Positions 14,575-22,926 of a DNA stretch of 26,841 bases are shown in pieces. The notes below the pieces were generated by a model. It did not search any database and was not told the DNA's origin. It saw nothing but the letters and a program-made list of their open reading frames with translations. Source of the DNA: an uncultured Campylobacter sp. (GTDB taxonomy: Bacteria > Campylobacterota > Campylobacteria > Campylobacterales > Campylobacteraceae); contig NZ_CALKTC010000048.1 of NCBI RefSeq assembly GCF_937996225.1, positions 1 through 26,841 on the forward strand, given 5' to 3'. How positions within the stretch are numbered: the first letter of the stretch is position 1; each line of letters starts with the position of its first letter. The translations under genes were made by a program, and so were the position numbers.

Positions 14575-15715
14575 TTACTCAAAAAATCCCTTTTTCACGA
14601 GCTTGCCCTCTTTCACGCAAAACTCCCCTTTCGCGATCACGCTATCTAGGTTTAGAGCTTCGTCAAATACCGCAAAATCGGCATCAAAACCTACTTTTAT
14701 CTCGCCTTTGCCGTTTAAATTTAGATATTTTGCGACGTTTTTGCCCATCATGCTTAGCGCTTGCGGGATGGTTAGGATTTTTATTTTTCACGCAGGCTTG
14801 CAAAACCTCTAAATTCATCTCGCACGAGGCACAGCTGTAGCCGACCAATGCGCCGTTTTCGTCAAATCTAGGCACGCTACCGTTGCCGTCCGAGCTCATC
14901 GTTAGACGCTCCAAATTTAGCCCGTTAGCAAGTCCATACGTGATAGCTTCATGAAGCGGGGCAAATTTACTTCCGCCGCTCGTGATGTCGATATAGCCGC
15001 CCATTTTTTGAAATTTGATCGCCTCGTCAAAGAGCTCTTTGGTTCGCGCGCAGTGCGTCGGCGAAAAGTAATTAACCGGGAACGAATAATCCTTGATCAC
15101 GCTAAAAATCAGGTCAAATTTATCCGCAAGCCCTCCCATATGCATGTGTAGCACGCCGCCTTTTTTCGAGATCATTCCGCCGATGCGTATCTGCGTCAGG
15201 GTCTTGATGAGCTCCTGAGAAGTCGGGTAGCTGCCGCGGTTGTCGCTCATCGCGATCTTACAGCCGATGACCTTGTCGATGAGTACCAGATCGCGCGTGA
15301 CGGAGCCCGTAAATGTAACGCTAGGCAGCGCGTAAGAGCCCGTGTGGATGAAGGTCGAGATGCCCTCGTATTCGAGCGCCTTGGCCTTTGAGTAGAGATT
15401 CTCTAAGCTCCTCGTGCATCCGTCGGTGCCCAGCGTACCTACGACCGTCGTCGTGCCGTAGCGGATGATCTGTGATAGCGTTATTTCGGGCGTTCGCGAA
15501 TGATAACCTGCCTCGCCCCCGCCGCCCGTGATGTGTACGTGCTGATCGATGAGCCCAGGCGCTAAAATTTTACCATCTAGGTCATAAACCTCAAGTCCCT
15601 CGATACGAAAATCAAGCCCTTTGGAAACGGCTAAAATTTTACCTCCGCCGAGCAAAACGTCGCTCCTGCCGACGTGCTCTGGCGCGTATAGATCGGCATT
15701 TTTAAGTAACAGCAT
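14575..15715 (-). pseudogene. iadA: Isoaspartyl dipeptidase (beta-aspartyl peptidase), frameshifted near the C-terminus
   Basis: A zinc amidohydrolase that cleaves isoaspartyl dipeptides arising from damaged proteins. Metal ligands are visible: HVH at 59 and 61 (DQHVHITGGGG), the lysine to be carboxylated at 153 (CKIAMSDNRGSYPT), His at 190/192 (LHMHMGG), His 221 (SPTHCAR) and Asp 276 (SSDGNGSVP). The first frame runs to 14684 with a nonsense tail after QACV. The real C-terminus continues in another frame, reading KIKILTIPQALSMMGKNVAK and on to KKGFFE, stopping at 14575. One base removed from either A5 run at 14778-14788 restores a 379-codon gene, the normal length. ATG 15715 has AAAGGAG upstream. 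The cause could be mutation, slippage or a sequencing indel. Confidence 0.85.
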
Positions 15716-15741
15716 ATTTTCTCCTTTGCTTTGGATTTTTG

Positions 15742-15747
15742 ATTGTA
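15742..15747 (-). promoter_or_regulatory. Possible -10 box for iadA
   Basis: TACAAT on the minus strand, 26 bases before the iadA ATG and preceded by GTAAAATT, in the 146-base spacer after pgeF. There is no -35, so the call is tentative. Confidence 0.35.
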
Positions 15748-15861
15748 AATTTTACGTTTTTTGGCTTTCTTGACTGCGATGTCACGCCGCAATCTCACCT
15801 CTTTTTTGCCGTTTCGCTTTGCAGCGCCTCTACGCTAAATTTTATAGAGTTTCGGGAAATT

Positions 15862-16632
15862 TCAGCAGCCTTGCGGAGAAATTTTATATCCTGTTTTGCT
15901 TTTCATCGGCATATTCATCACAAAGCCGCAGAAGCGCCCCGTGACGCCATCTCTACGGTATGAAAAATGCCGCTCGCTCTCAAAAGTGCAGCGCGGATCG
16001 AATTTAACGTTTCGCACCCCCGCAGCTGCGAGCTCGTCGCGCAGCGCGGCGTTTAGATCGAAATGCCCCTGCGTTTTGTAGCGCTCAAACTCGCCCAGAT
16101 CAAGCCCGCCAAGTTCGTAGTTTCGCGCCTTGATATTCGCGCCAACGAATACCTTCAGCTCCGCAGCGACGCAGCCAAAGCGCTCGCTCATCAAATTTAT
16201 CGCATTGGTGCAGATCCGCCCTATCACGCCCGCACGCCCCGCATGCACCGCAGCGACCACGCCACGCCGCTCGTCCGCGATCAAAACGGGCGAGCAGTCC
16301 GCTACCAGCACGCAAATCGCCACGCCGCGCAGATCGGTCACGAGCCCGTCGCAGGGCGGGATTTCATCACTACCTGCGCGTAAAATTTCAACCTTGTTTG
16401 AGTGGATTTGGCGCATAAAATTTAAATTTTGCGGTCCGATGCCGAGCGCGGCGGCTAAAATTTCGCGGTTTTGCGCGACGTTTTGTGTATCGTCGCCTAC
16501 GTGATCCCCTAAATTTAAGCTCGCGTAGGCTCCGCCGCTCACGCCGCCTTCGCGCGCACTAAAGCCCGCTAGCACGCTGCGTCCGTCCAATACAAACTCA
16601 AGATTTTCTCTGCAAATTTCGATTTTGGTCAT
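15862..16632 (-). CDS. pgeF: PgeF / YfiH-type multicopper-like (laccase domain) enzyme
   Basis: A 256-residue member of the YfiH/LACC1 family. Family members act on purine nucleosides and, in E. coli, on misincorporated amino acids in UDP-MurNAc precursors (PgeF). The zinc-site residues are present: His 77 (RQIHSNKV), Cys 113 (VADCSPVLIAD) and His 130 (AAVHAGRAGVIGRI). DGLVTD lies between, and the closing motif FSYRRDGVTGRFCGFV is near the C-terminus. ATG 16632 has no strong ribosome site. It begins 18 bases after ribE, so it is probably translated from the ribE transcript. Confidence 0.88.
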   Translation of the reverse strand: MTKIEICRENLEFVLDGRSVLAGFSAREGGVSGGAYASLNLGDHVGDDTQNVAQNREILAAALGIGPQNLNFMRQIHSNKVEILRAGSDEIPPCDGLVTDLRGVAICVLVADCSPVLIADERRGVVAAVHAGRAGVIGRICTNAINLMSERFGCVAAELKVFVGANIKARNYELGGLDLGEFERYKTQGHFDLNAALRDELAAAGVRNVKFDPRCTFESERHFSYRRDGVTGRFCGFVMNMPMKSKTGYKISPQGC

Positions 16633-16650
16633 CGCAAGTTACTTGGCGCC

Positions 16651-17439
16651 CTAATACAGGCTCAAAATTTTATCTACCGCGTCCCACGAAAGCCCCTCTT
16701 TTTCGCCCTCGGCGCTCGTATCGCGTGCCGCAACAGTGCCGCGACTGACGAGCTGTCCGCCGGCAAAGCCCAGCTGCGCCGCGACGTATCGCGCGAGCAG
16801 ATCGGTCTCGATATTTACGCGTCGTCCGATTTTATATGATCCAAAGAGCGTATCTTTAAGCGTGAGCGGGATGATCGTAAGACGAATGGCGCAGCTTTGC
16901 GCTTCGCTTTTTAAATTTGCGCCCAAGGAGTTTAAATCGCGAACGGAATTTGAGCTGCTAGAATTTGCGCCGTGCGAACCTTTGCGGTCTTTGTGAATAA
17001 AATTTCCGCCCGCAAGCACTTCGTTGATCGTTAGGCTCACGCCGTCGATCGCTACCGAGCCTTTCGGCGCTAGCAGCGGCGCTATATGCAGCGGCGCGCG
17101 GATAAAAAAATCGACGCCGCTTGCAAGCTTTGAAATTTTATAAATTTCGCCCACGGCATCGATGTGTCCTTGGATCAAATGCCCGTCTATGCGCTCGCCT
17201 AGCCGCATCGCAGGCTCGATATGCACAGAGCCGCGCAGGTTTTGCACGGCGATGACGCGCGCCGTTTCGCTTGAAAGCTGTACCGTAAATCCGTCCGCAA
17301 AAAGCCGCGTCACGCTCAAGCACGCGCCGTTTACCGCGACGCTATCGCCGAGCGCTGGGCGGTATCTCGCGCGCAGGCGCAACGAATCGCCGCTAAAGCT
17401 CGCAACCTGCGCGATCTCTCTGATCAGTCCGTTGAACAT
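16651..17439 (-). CDS. ribE: Riboflavin synthase alpha chain with an inserted low-complexity segment
   Basis: Dismutates two lumazines to riboflavin and a pyrimidinedione, the last step of riboflavin synthesis. The two lumazine-binding barrels are visible: residues 1-90 (MFNGLIREI, SVAVNGACLSVT) and 91-225 (GHLIQGHIDAVGE, SVAIDGVSLTINEV, RLTIIPLTLKDTLFGSYKIGRRVNIE, TDLLARYVAAQL). The length of 262 exceeds the usual 200-215. About 40 residues rich in Ser/Asn (about 144-183) interrupt the second barrel between NEV and the IRLTIIPLT strand, and the C-terminal tail is also longer than usual. Whether the insertion disturbs the fold is not clear, but flanking motifs are intact. ATG 17439 has AAAGG upstream. 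Confidence 0.9.
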   Translation of the reverse strand: MFNGLIREIAQVASFSGDSLRLRARYRPALGDSVAVNGACLSVTRLFADGFTVQLSSETARVIAVQNLRGSVHIEPAMRLGERIDGHLIQGHIDAVGEIYKISKLASGVDFFIRAPLHIAPLLAPKGSVAIDGVSLTINEVLAGGNFIHKDRKGSHGANSSSSNSVRDLNSLGANLKSEAQSCAIRLTIIPLTLKDTLFGSYKIGRRVNIETDLLARYVAAQLGFAGGQLVSRGTVAARDTSAEGEKEGLSWDAVDKILSLY

Positions 17440-17504
17440 TATGAGCCTTTGGAATTTTTACGTGATATTAGCGTAGAATTTTGAAATTTAAGGTTAAGCG
17501 AAGC

Positions 17505-17527
17505 TCGGCGAGCGTGAAGCCCGCCGA
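17505..17527 (-). terminator. GC-rich hairpin downstream of the cytochrome c gene
   Basis: TCGGCGAGC (17505-17513) and GCCCGCCGA (17519-17527) can form a 9-bp stem with one wobble pair and a 5-base loop, 14 bases after the cytochrome stop. No T-tract follows on either strand, so it is a structural candidate only. Confidence 0.35.
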
Positions 17528-17540
17528 ATGAAGTTTGAAA

Positions 17541-17861
17541 TTATTTTTTAGAAACGATGAAATCGGCTAGCGCTTCGATCGATTCGTCGTTAAGCGAAGC
17601 TGCTTGACCCTTCATAACGCCCATCATGCCAAATTTTCCCTTGCCGTCGCCCAAGGTGCCGTCTTTGTAGCCCTTTAGGCTAGCGATGATATCTTCCTTG
17701 CTTAGGGTGTTTAGCGCAGGTACTTTGCCGCCAAGATAAGGCTTCTCGGCGTTGGCTCCATGACAGGCCACGCATTTTTTATACAATGTAGCGCCGTCTG
17801 CGGCAAAGGCTGCCGAACTAAACGCCGCCAACGCAGCGCATGCAATTAAAACTTTTCTCAT
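17541..17861 (-). CDS. Periplasmic class I c-type cytochrome (c553-like)
   Basis: A 106-residue monohaem cytochrome, an electron carrier of the periplasm. A Sec signal peptide covers about residues 1-20 (cut after AAFA). The haem motif is CVACH at 30-34, and the sixth ligand Met is in GKFGMMGVMKGQA (one of Met 79, 80 or 83). The size, GANAEKPYLGGKVPAL segment and C-terminal helix ALADFIVSKK match cytochrome c553 of epsilonproteobacteria, which delivers electrons from the bc1 complex to terminal oxidases or peroxidase. ATG 17861 has AAAGGATG upstream. It is a single gene with its own promoter. Confidence 0.92.
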   Translation of the reverse strand: MRKVLIACAALAAFSSAAFAADGATLYKKCVACHGANAEKPYLGGKVPALNTLSKEDIIASLKGYKDGTLGDGKGKFGMMGVMKGQAASLNDESIEALADFIVSKK

Positions 17862-17893
17862 TTTTCATCCTTTACGATTAAGTTGTGGCGCGC

Positions 17894-17899
17894 ATTATA
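17894..17899 (-). promoter_or_regulatory. -10 box of the cytochrome c promoter
   Basis: TATAAT on the minus strand 32 bases before the ATG at 17861, preceded by an AT-rich TTTAAGAATTT stretch, as is typical of Campylobacter sigma-70 promoters without a -35. Confidence 0.6.
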
Positions 17900-18017
17900 G
17901 TTGAAATTCTTAAATTTGCGTTTAAAAATTTAATTTAATCTTGCACAAGCCTGAGCGCAAAACAAGGTATGGACTGGAAGGCGCCGTATCTATGCAACAT
18001 TACGAGACGGTAAAATT

Positions 18018-19571
18018 TTATTTGATCTGCGAAATTTCGCCTCTTTGCATCTTATAAATTTTATCTGCGGCACCGAAGTATTTATCATCGTGCGAGATCG
18101 CAAAGATCGTGTATCCGCGCGATTTCAGCTCGGGCAAAACCCGCTCGTAAAACTCCGCGCGAAACTGCGGATCAAGATCGGCGGCAAACTCATCGAGCAT
18201 CAAAAATTTTCGCCCATCCATCAGCACGCTTACGAGCGCCAAACGCTTGCGCTGCCCGCTAGATAGGCTCGTGGTGCTAAATTTAGCCCCCTTTAGCTCA
18301 ACCTTATCCTGCAGGTGCGTAAGCGCTAGCCACTCGCGCGCGATGTCCGCATCGCCCGTAGCGTAGTCGAAGAGATAAAAATCGCTGAAAACTGCGCTTA
18401 TGTTGTTGCTGTAGGCGCGCAGATCAGAGGGTTTAAGGGCTGCGCCGTCGGCTAAAATTTCGCCTGCTTGCGGCGTATAAAGGCCCGCTAAAATCATAAA
18501 AAGCGTCGATTTTCCGCTACCGTTTTCGCCGATTAAAAACACCGTCTCGCCCGCATTTAGCTGTAAGTTCACCCCTTTGATGCCGAATTTCCCGTCTGGA
18601 TACGAAAAGCCCACGTCTTTAAGCTCCAGGCTGCGCCACGGCTGCATTTTCGCAAGCTCAAAGCCCTGCACGAATGGATCTAGGTCCAGCTCATTGATCT
18701 TTGCGTAGGCGATCTTGGCGCGCAGTACGCTAGGAAGCGAGAATATGAGCATCATCAAAGGCGCGCGCAAAAAAAGCACCGTAAGCGCGATCGTTACGGC
18801 GTTTGCAAGCTCCGCTTTGCCGCCGCTGAGCCCGAAATAAAGCACAAATCCCACCGCGCCTAGCATCATCACGTTCATAAAATTACTTGCAAACGCGCCG
18901 TAAACCTCGGCTCGCAGCGAGCTTTGGCGCAAATTTTGCGCGTTGGGCAAAAAGTCGTTTTCGTATAAGCTCTTCGCTTTAGCTAGGCTTAGCGACAGCT
19001 CCTTGTGCCCCTCGATCGCCGCGGCGTAGTTTTTATACAAAACGTCCTCGTTTTGGCGGTACAGATCGTAATTTTGCATGACTTTTTTCATCAAAAAGCG
19101 GTTGAAAATCATCAGCGCGCCGATCCAAACGAATAAAAACGCAAACATCATAGGCGCGATGTATAACACGTAGATACCGCAAAACAGCACGATCATCGCG
19201 CCTTGAATGAGCTCTGAGATGCGCATAAAGCCCTCGGTCAGGCGCGAAATATCGCTAGAAAGGGACGCAAGTAGGTTCGCCTTCGACGCAGCCTCGATGC
19301 GCTCGAACTTCGTATCGATGATCTGCTTGATGATCTTGGTGCGTAGATCGAACACGAAGTCGTTTTCCATCTTGCAAAGCATGATGCGGCTTAGCACCGA
19401 AAGCAGCAGAAATAGCGCCAAGAGGGCGAAAAATAGCGCGATGATGCGCCCGCCTCTTTCGGCGCCGTCAAGTAGATATTTATTGATAAAGCTTAAAATC
19501 AAGATCCCCGAGCCGCTGTAGATCGCGTTTAGCGCGAGCATCGCGAGGATTTGTTTGGTATATTTTTTCAT
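18018..19571 (-). CDS. Fused permease-ATPase ABC exporter, PvdE/SyrD/YojI (cyclic peptide exporter) family
   Basis: A 517-residue half-transporter: six membrane helices in residues 1-285, then an ABC domain. Walker A GENGSGKST is at about 348-356. The signature is the unusual LSSGQRKRLAL rather than LSGGQ, followed by Walker B FLMLDEFAADLDPQFR and the ISHDDKYF switch. That combination (LSSGQRKRLA, DE.AADLDP.FR, ISHDD.YF) is the hallmark of the PvdE/SyrD/YojI group, which exports siderophore precursors, lipopeptides or microcin-type peptides. The frame opens at a TTG (19583), but ATG 19571 is better placed after TTGGGGC. No peptide or siderophore biosynthesis gene lies nearby, so the substrate is unknown. 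Confidence 0.85.
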   Translation of the reverse strand: MKKYTKQILAMLALNAIYSGSGILILSFINKYLLDGAERGGRIIALFFALLALFLLLSVLSRIMLCKMENDFVFDLRTKIIKQIIDTKFERIEAASKANLLASLSSDISRLTEGFMRISELIQGAMIVLFCGIYVLYIAPMMFAFLFVWIGALMIFNRFLMKKVMQNYDLYRQNEDVLYKNYAAAIEGHKELSLSLAKAKSLYENDFLPNAQNLRQSSLRAEVYGAFASNFMNVMMLGAVGFVLYFGLSGGKAELANAVTIALTVLFLRAPLMMLIFSLPSVLRAKIAYAKINELDLDPFVQGFELAKMQPWRSLELKDVGFSYPDGKFGIKGVNLQLNAGETVFLIGENGSGKSTLFMILAGLYTPQAGEILADGAALKPSDLRAYSNNISAVFSDFYLFDYATGDADIAREWLALTHLQDKVELKGAKFSTTSLSSGQRKRLALVSVLMDGRKFLMLDEFAADLDPQFRAEFYERVLPELKSRGYTIFAISHDDKYFGAADKIYKMQRGEISQIK

Positions 19572-19849
19572 CTTTTGCCCCAATGAAATTTGAGCGCAAT
19601 TGTGGCAAAATTCGCTTGAAAAAACGGTTAAATTTTAAATCCGTTCTCATTTCTCGAATAAAATTTTACCCGGACTGCGTGAAATTCCGCCGTAAATTTA
19701 TCCTCTTTTGGCGCACCAGGAGCGATAAGCTCTATCTGTGTTCACGTCCATGACAGAAATTAGCAGATAGGATCAAATTTGACGGGTCACAAAATTTTGA
19801 ATCAAATTTAAAAACCTAAAGCGGCAGAGTGCAAAATTTAACTATATTT

Positions 19850-20656
19850 TTAAATTTTATAAGCTTTGCCGGCTCTGCTAAAATCCAAATTTAATTCTAG
19901 ACATCGCTTTTTTTTGCGCTCCGTGATAAATTTAGCTAATAAATTTATCTCCAATTTACTTACTTCAAATAGCGCCGTGATTTTCTTTTCGGCTAGGTCT
20001 AAATTTTTATTACAAACGACTTTGAAATATCTACGTAGCTCGGCGTAATCGTTTGGATCGCTGATCATAAAATTACAAAACAAACCGTTTTTGCCCTGTA
20101 AAAATATCATATCAAAAACGCTATCGACGCCCCCTCCGAAGTGAAAAATGATCTGAGGCAAAAGCACCATGCAGATCGTCGCTAAAATTATAAAAATAGA
20201 TGTCGCTACGGGCAGAACTACAAACATCGCCGCCATGATAACGACAAGAAATATTATGCCTGATTTACCGCCGACGCTATCTAGCCCGTAATGTATCGGA
20301 AGCGCATAGGATACTGTTTTGTGAAGCTTTCGTATCTGATGCGGCGTAATTTCCGCAAAAATTTCGCCGTCAATTATCTTGACGATTTTATCATTATAAA
20401 AATAGACATAAGCGTTTCTATAGAAATTCATATCGAATTTTCTCCTGCCTATGACGAGCAAAAAGCATAATGAAATTTTAAATATATCGGAGTTGCCGCC
20501 AAAAAATACGTTTCTTAAAATTCCAAAAGCCATTAACGCAAGCATCAAAATAATCGAAATTTTTATGACTTGATTAGTTTCGTCTTTGATGACTAGCGGC
20601 TCTTTGTCGTAGTCTCTCGCAAATTTTCTCAGGCTTAAATTTAACTCATCTTGCAT
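19850..20656 (-). CDS. Membrane protein of unknown function
   Basis: About 268 residues with an N-terminal cytoplasmic segment, a first pair of membrane helices (about 32-48 and 60-70) and a second pair (about 130-152 and 155-175). A C-terminal cytoplasmic region is rich in Lys/Glu. The loop YVYFYNDKIVKIIDGEIFAEITPHQIRKL looks like a small beta domain, as in bacterial PH-like membrane proteins, but I cannot assign a family. Two ATGs stand close together (20662 and 20656); the second has AGGA at the better spacing (6 bases) and is chosen. It lies ~60 bases downstream of mnmG on the same strand and may be cotranscribed. Confidence 0.65.
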   Translation of the reverse strand: MQDELNLSLRKFARDYDKEPLVIKDETNQVIKISIILMLALMAFGILRNVFFGGNSDIFKISLCFLLVIGRRKFDMNFYRNAYVYFYNDKIVKIIDGEIFAEITPHQIRKLHKTVSYALPIHYGLDSVGGKSGIIFLVVIMAAMFVVLPVATSIFIILATICMVLLPQIIFHFGGGVDSVFDMIFLQGKNGLFCNFMISDPNDYAELRRYFKVVCNKNLDLAEKKITALFEVSKLEINLLAKFITERKKKRCLELNLDFSRAGKAYKI

Positions 20657-20720
20657 GCTCATTCCTATTTTGTTTGCGTAGTCAAAGTCTACTACAGCCT
20701 TCTCACGCCAGACGCGCAGC

Positions 20721-22595
20721 TTATTTCAAGCCAAAATTTTGCTTGATGTAAATGTGCAAAATATCGATCGCGGCGGGCGTTACGCCGCTGATCTCGCTCG
20801 CGGCAAAAAGCGTCGGCGGCGCAAAGCGATTTAGCTTCTGCACGATCTCGTTGCTAAGCCCTCCGATCTTGCTAAAATCGATCTGCGGCGGGATCGCGAC
20901 GCCCAGCAGCCCCTTCATCCTCTCGACCTCTGCGCGCTGCATCGCGATGTAGAAATGATACTTGCACTGCGTTAAAATTTCATCCAAAACCTCATCGCTA
21001 AAGCTCTCAAAATGCGGCGCCAGAGCAAGCAGGCCCGCCTTTGAAAAGCCGCTTTTGGCTACGATTTTTTGCAAGCTACAGCTTTGCGAAATGGGCTCTG
21101 CGCCGATACTTTGCAGCAGGCTAAGCGTCTGTTTTGAAGGGGTAATCTGCGTTTTTAGCAAAAATTCCATTCCGCTCTCCACGTCAAGCTTAAACTTGTG
21201 CGCCCGCTCGTAGCTCGCCTCGTCTAAAAGCCCGATCTCGCGGCCGTATTCGCTTAGGCGCAGCACGGCGTTGCCCTCGCGCAGTAGCAGGCGAAATTCC
21301 GCGCGCGAAGTAAACATTCGGTAAGGCTCGTTCGTGCCCTTGGTAACGAGATCGTCGATCAAAACACCGATATACGCCTCATCCCTACGCAAAACCAAAG
21401 GCTGCCGCTCGCGCAAATCAAGCACGGCGTTGATGCCCGCCATCAGCCCCTGCGCCGCAGCCTCCTCGTAGCCGGTGGTGCCGTTGATTTGACCTGCCAA
21501 AAACAGCCCGCGGATCTTTTTGGTCTCGAGGCTGTGTTTAAGCTCGGTAGGATCGATGAAATCGTATTCGATCGCATAGCCCGGGCGGACGATTTTAGCA
21601 TTTTCAAAGCCTTTGATCGTGCGCAAAAACGCAATCTGCACGTCGTAAGGAAGGCTCGTAGAAAGCCCGTTTACGTAATACTCTGTAGCCTCGCGCGTCT
21701 GCGGCTCGACGAAGACGTGGTGGCGGTCGCGATTTGGAAACTCATAAATTTTAGTCTCGATGCTCGGGCAGTAGCGCGGGCCCGTGCTTGAAATTTGTCC
21801 CGTAAACATCGGCGCGCGGGCGAAATTTTCGCGGATGATCTCGTGCGTGCGCTCGTTCGTATAAGCGATGAAGCAGGCAAGCTGCTTCGGCGCAAAATTT
21901 TTGCTACGAAAGCTAAAAGCGCGCGGATCCGCGTCGCCCTCTTGGCGCTCAAGCACGCTAAAATCGATCGTCTTAGCATCGATCCTCGGGCAGGTGCCGG
22001 TCTTTAGCCGCCCTATTTGTAGCCCCAAGCTTCGTAGCGATTCGGCTAGCTCGACACTCGCCAGCTCGCCCACGCGCCCCGCTTGCAGCTTGTTTTCACC
22101 AACGTGAATTAGCCCGTTTAAAAAGGTGCCGGCGGTGATTATCAGATGCTCGGTCTCATAAACGTTGCCAAGATGGGTCTTAACGCCGCAAACGCGCTGC
22201 TCGCCGCCTTGCTCGCAGGTTAAAATTTCGCTCGCGATCTCCTGGCTTATGTCCAGCCCCTGCGTGTTTAGCAGCAAATTTCGCATGTAGACGCGGTATT
22301 CATCCATATCGATCTGAGCGCGCGAGCCGCGCACGGCGGGGCCCTTGCTCTCGTTTAAAATTCTAAACTGCAGCCCGCACGCATCCGCCGCAAGCCCCAT
22401 CTGACCGCCCAGCGCGTCGATCTCCTTTACCAGATGTCCCTTCGCAAGGCCGCCTATTGCGGGGTTACAGCTCGCAGCGCCGATCTGCTCGGCCAAGATC
22501 GTAATTAGCAGCGTCTTTGCGCCCATTTTTGCGGCGGCTAAGCTTGCCTCGATACCCGCGTGCCCGCCGCCCACAACGATAACGTCGTATTTCAT
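20721..22595 (-). CDS. mnmG: tRNA uridine-5-carboxymethylaminomethyl modification enzyme MnmG (GidA)
   Basis: An FAD-dependent enzyme that, with MnmE, installs the (carboxymethyl)aminomethyl group on U34 of certain tRNAs. The FAD-binding GGGHAGIEA lies at residues 9-17. NPAIGGLAKGHLVKEIDALGG (44-64) follows, with LNESKGPAVRGSRAQID (79-95), STGPRYCPSIETKI (about 268-281) and GLFLAGQINGTTGYEEAAAQGL. The C-terminal helical MnmE-interacting domain is complete. The 624 residues are normal. ATG 22595 has AAAGG upstream. It diverges from bioB across a 331-base spacer. Confidence 0.96.
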   Translation of the reverse strand: MKYDVIVVGGGHAGIEASLAAAKMGAKTLLITILAEQIGAASCNPAIGGLAKGHLVKEIDALGGQMGLAADACGLQFRILNESKGPAVRGSRAQIDMDEYRVYMRNLLLNTQGLDISQEIASEILTCEQGGEQRVCGVKTHLGNVYETEHLIITAGTFLNGLIHVGENKLQAGRVGELASVELAESLRSLGLQIGRLKTGTCPRIDAKTIDFSVLERQEGDADPRAFSFRSKNFAPKQLACFIAYTNERTHEIIRENFARAPMFTGQISSTGPRYCPSIETKIYEFPNRDRHHVFVEPQTREATEYYVNGLSTSLPYDVQIAFLRTIKGFENAKIVRPGYAIEYDFIDPTELKHSLETKKIRGLFLAGQINGTTGYEEAAAQGLMAGINAVLDLRERQPLVLRRDEAYIGVLIDDLVTKGTNEPYRMFTSRAEFRLLLREGNAVLRLSEYGREIGLLDEASYERAHKFKLDVESGMEFLLKTQITPSKQTLSLLQSIGAEPISQSCSLQKIVAKSGFSKAGLLALAPHFESFSDEVLDEILTQCKYHFYIAMQRAEVERMKGLLGVAIPPQIDFSKIGGLSNEIVQKLNRFAPPTLFAASEISGVTPAAIDILHIYIKQNFGLK

Positions 22596-22926
22596 TTTTT
22601 ACCTTTAAATTTAAAGCCGCAATTTTAGCCAAAATAAAATTTCAAAACGATAAATCGCGCGCAGATACCATGGGTAGCGGCTCGCTATGTATTTTTCATA
22701 CGCGTAAAATTTACCGCGCCGCAACTTTTAAGCGATTTTAATTTGCGCCGCCGCATAAGCAGCGTGCGGGTAAGCCGTCCGCAAAAGCTACGGCACAAAA
22801 GCGGCGCGCGAAGGGCGTAAAATTCCGCGTAAAATTTTTAGCGAAAAATTCCTGCGCCAAATTTCACGCGCGAGCTTTGCTTTAAATTTCGCATTGTATA
22901 ATTACGCATTTTTTCAAAAAGGATGA
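22596..22926. other. Divergent spacer between mnmG and bioB
   Basis: No gene is seen. It holds the mnmG ribosome site at its left end and the bioB promoter and ribosome site at its right end. In the middle is a run of AAATTT/AAATTC hexamers with GC-rich pieces (around 22815-22890). Confidence 0.6.
22897..22902 (+). promoter_or_regulatory. -10 box of the bioB promoter
   Basis: TATAAT within TTGTATAATTACG, 25 bases before the bioB ATG, with TTTAAATTT about ten bases further upstream. A short leader of ~17 bases would end in the AAAAAGGA ribosome site. Confidence 0.65.
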
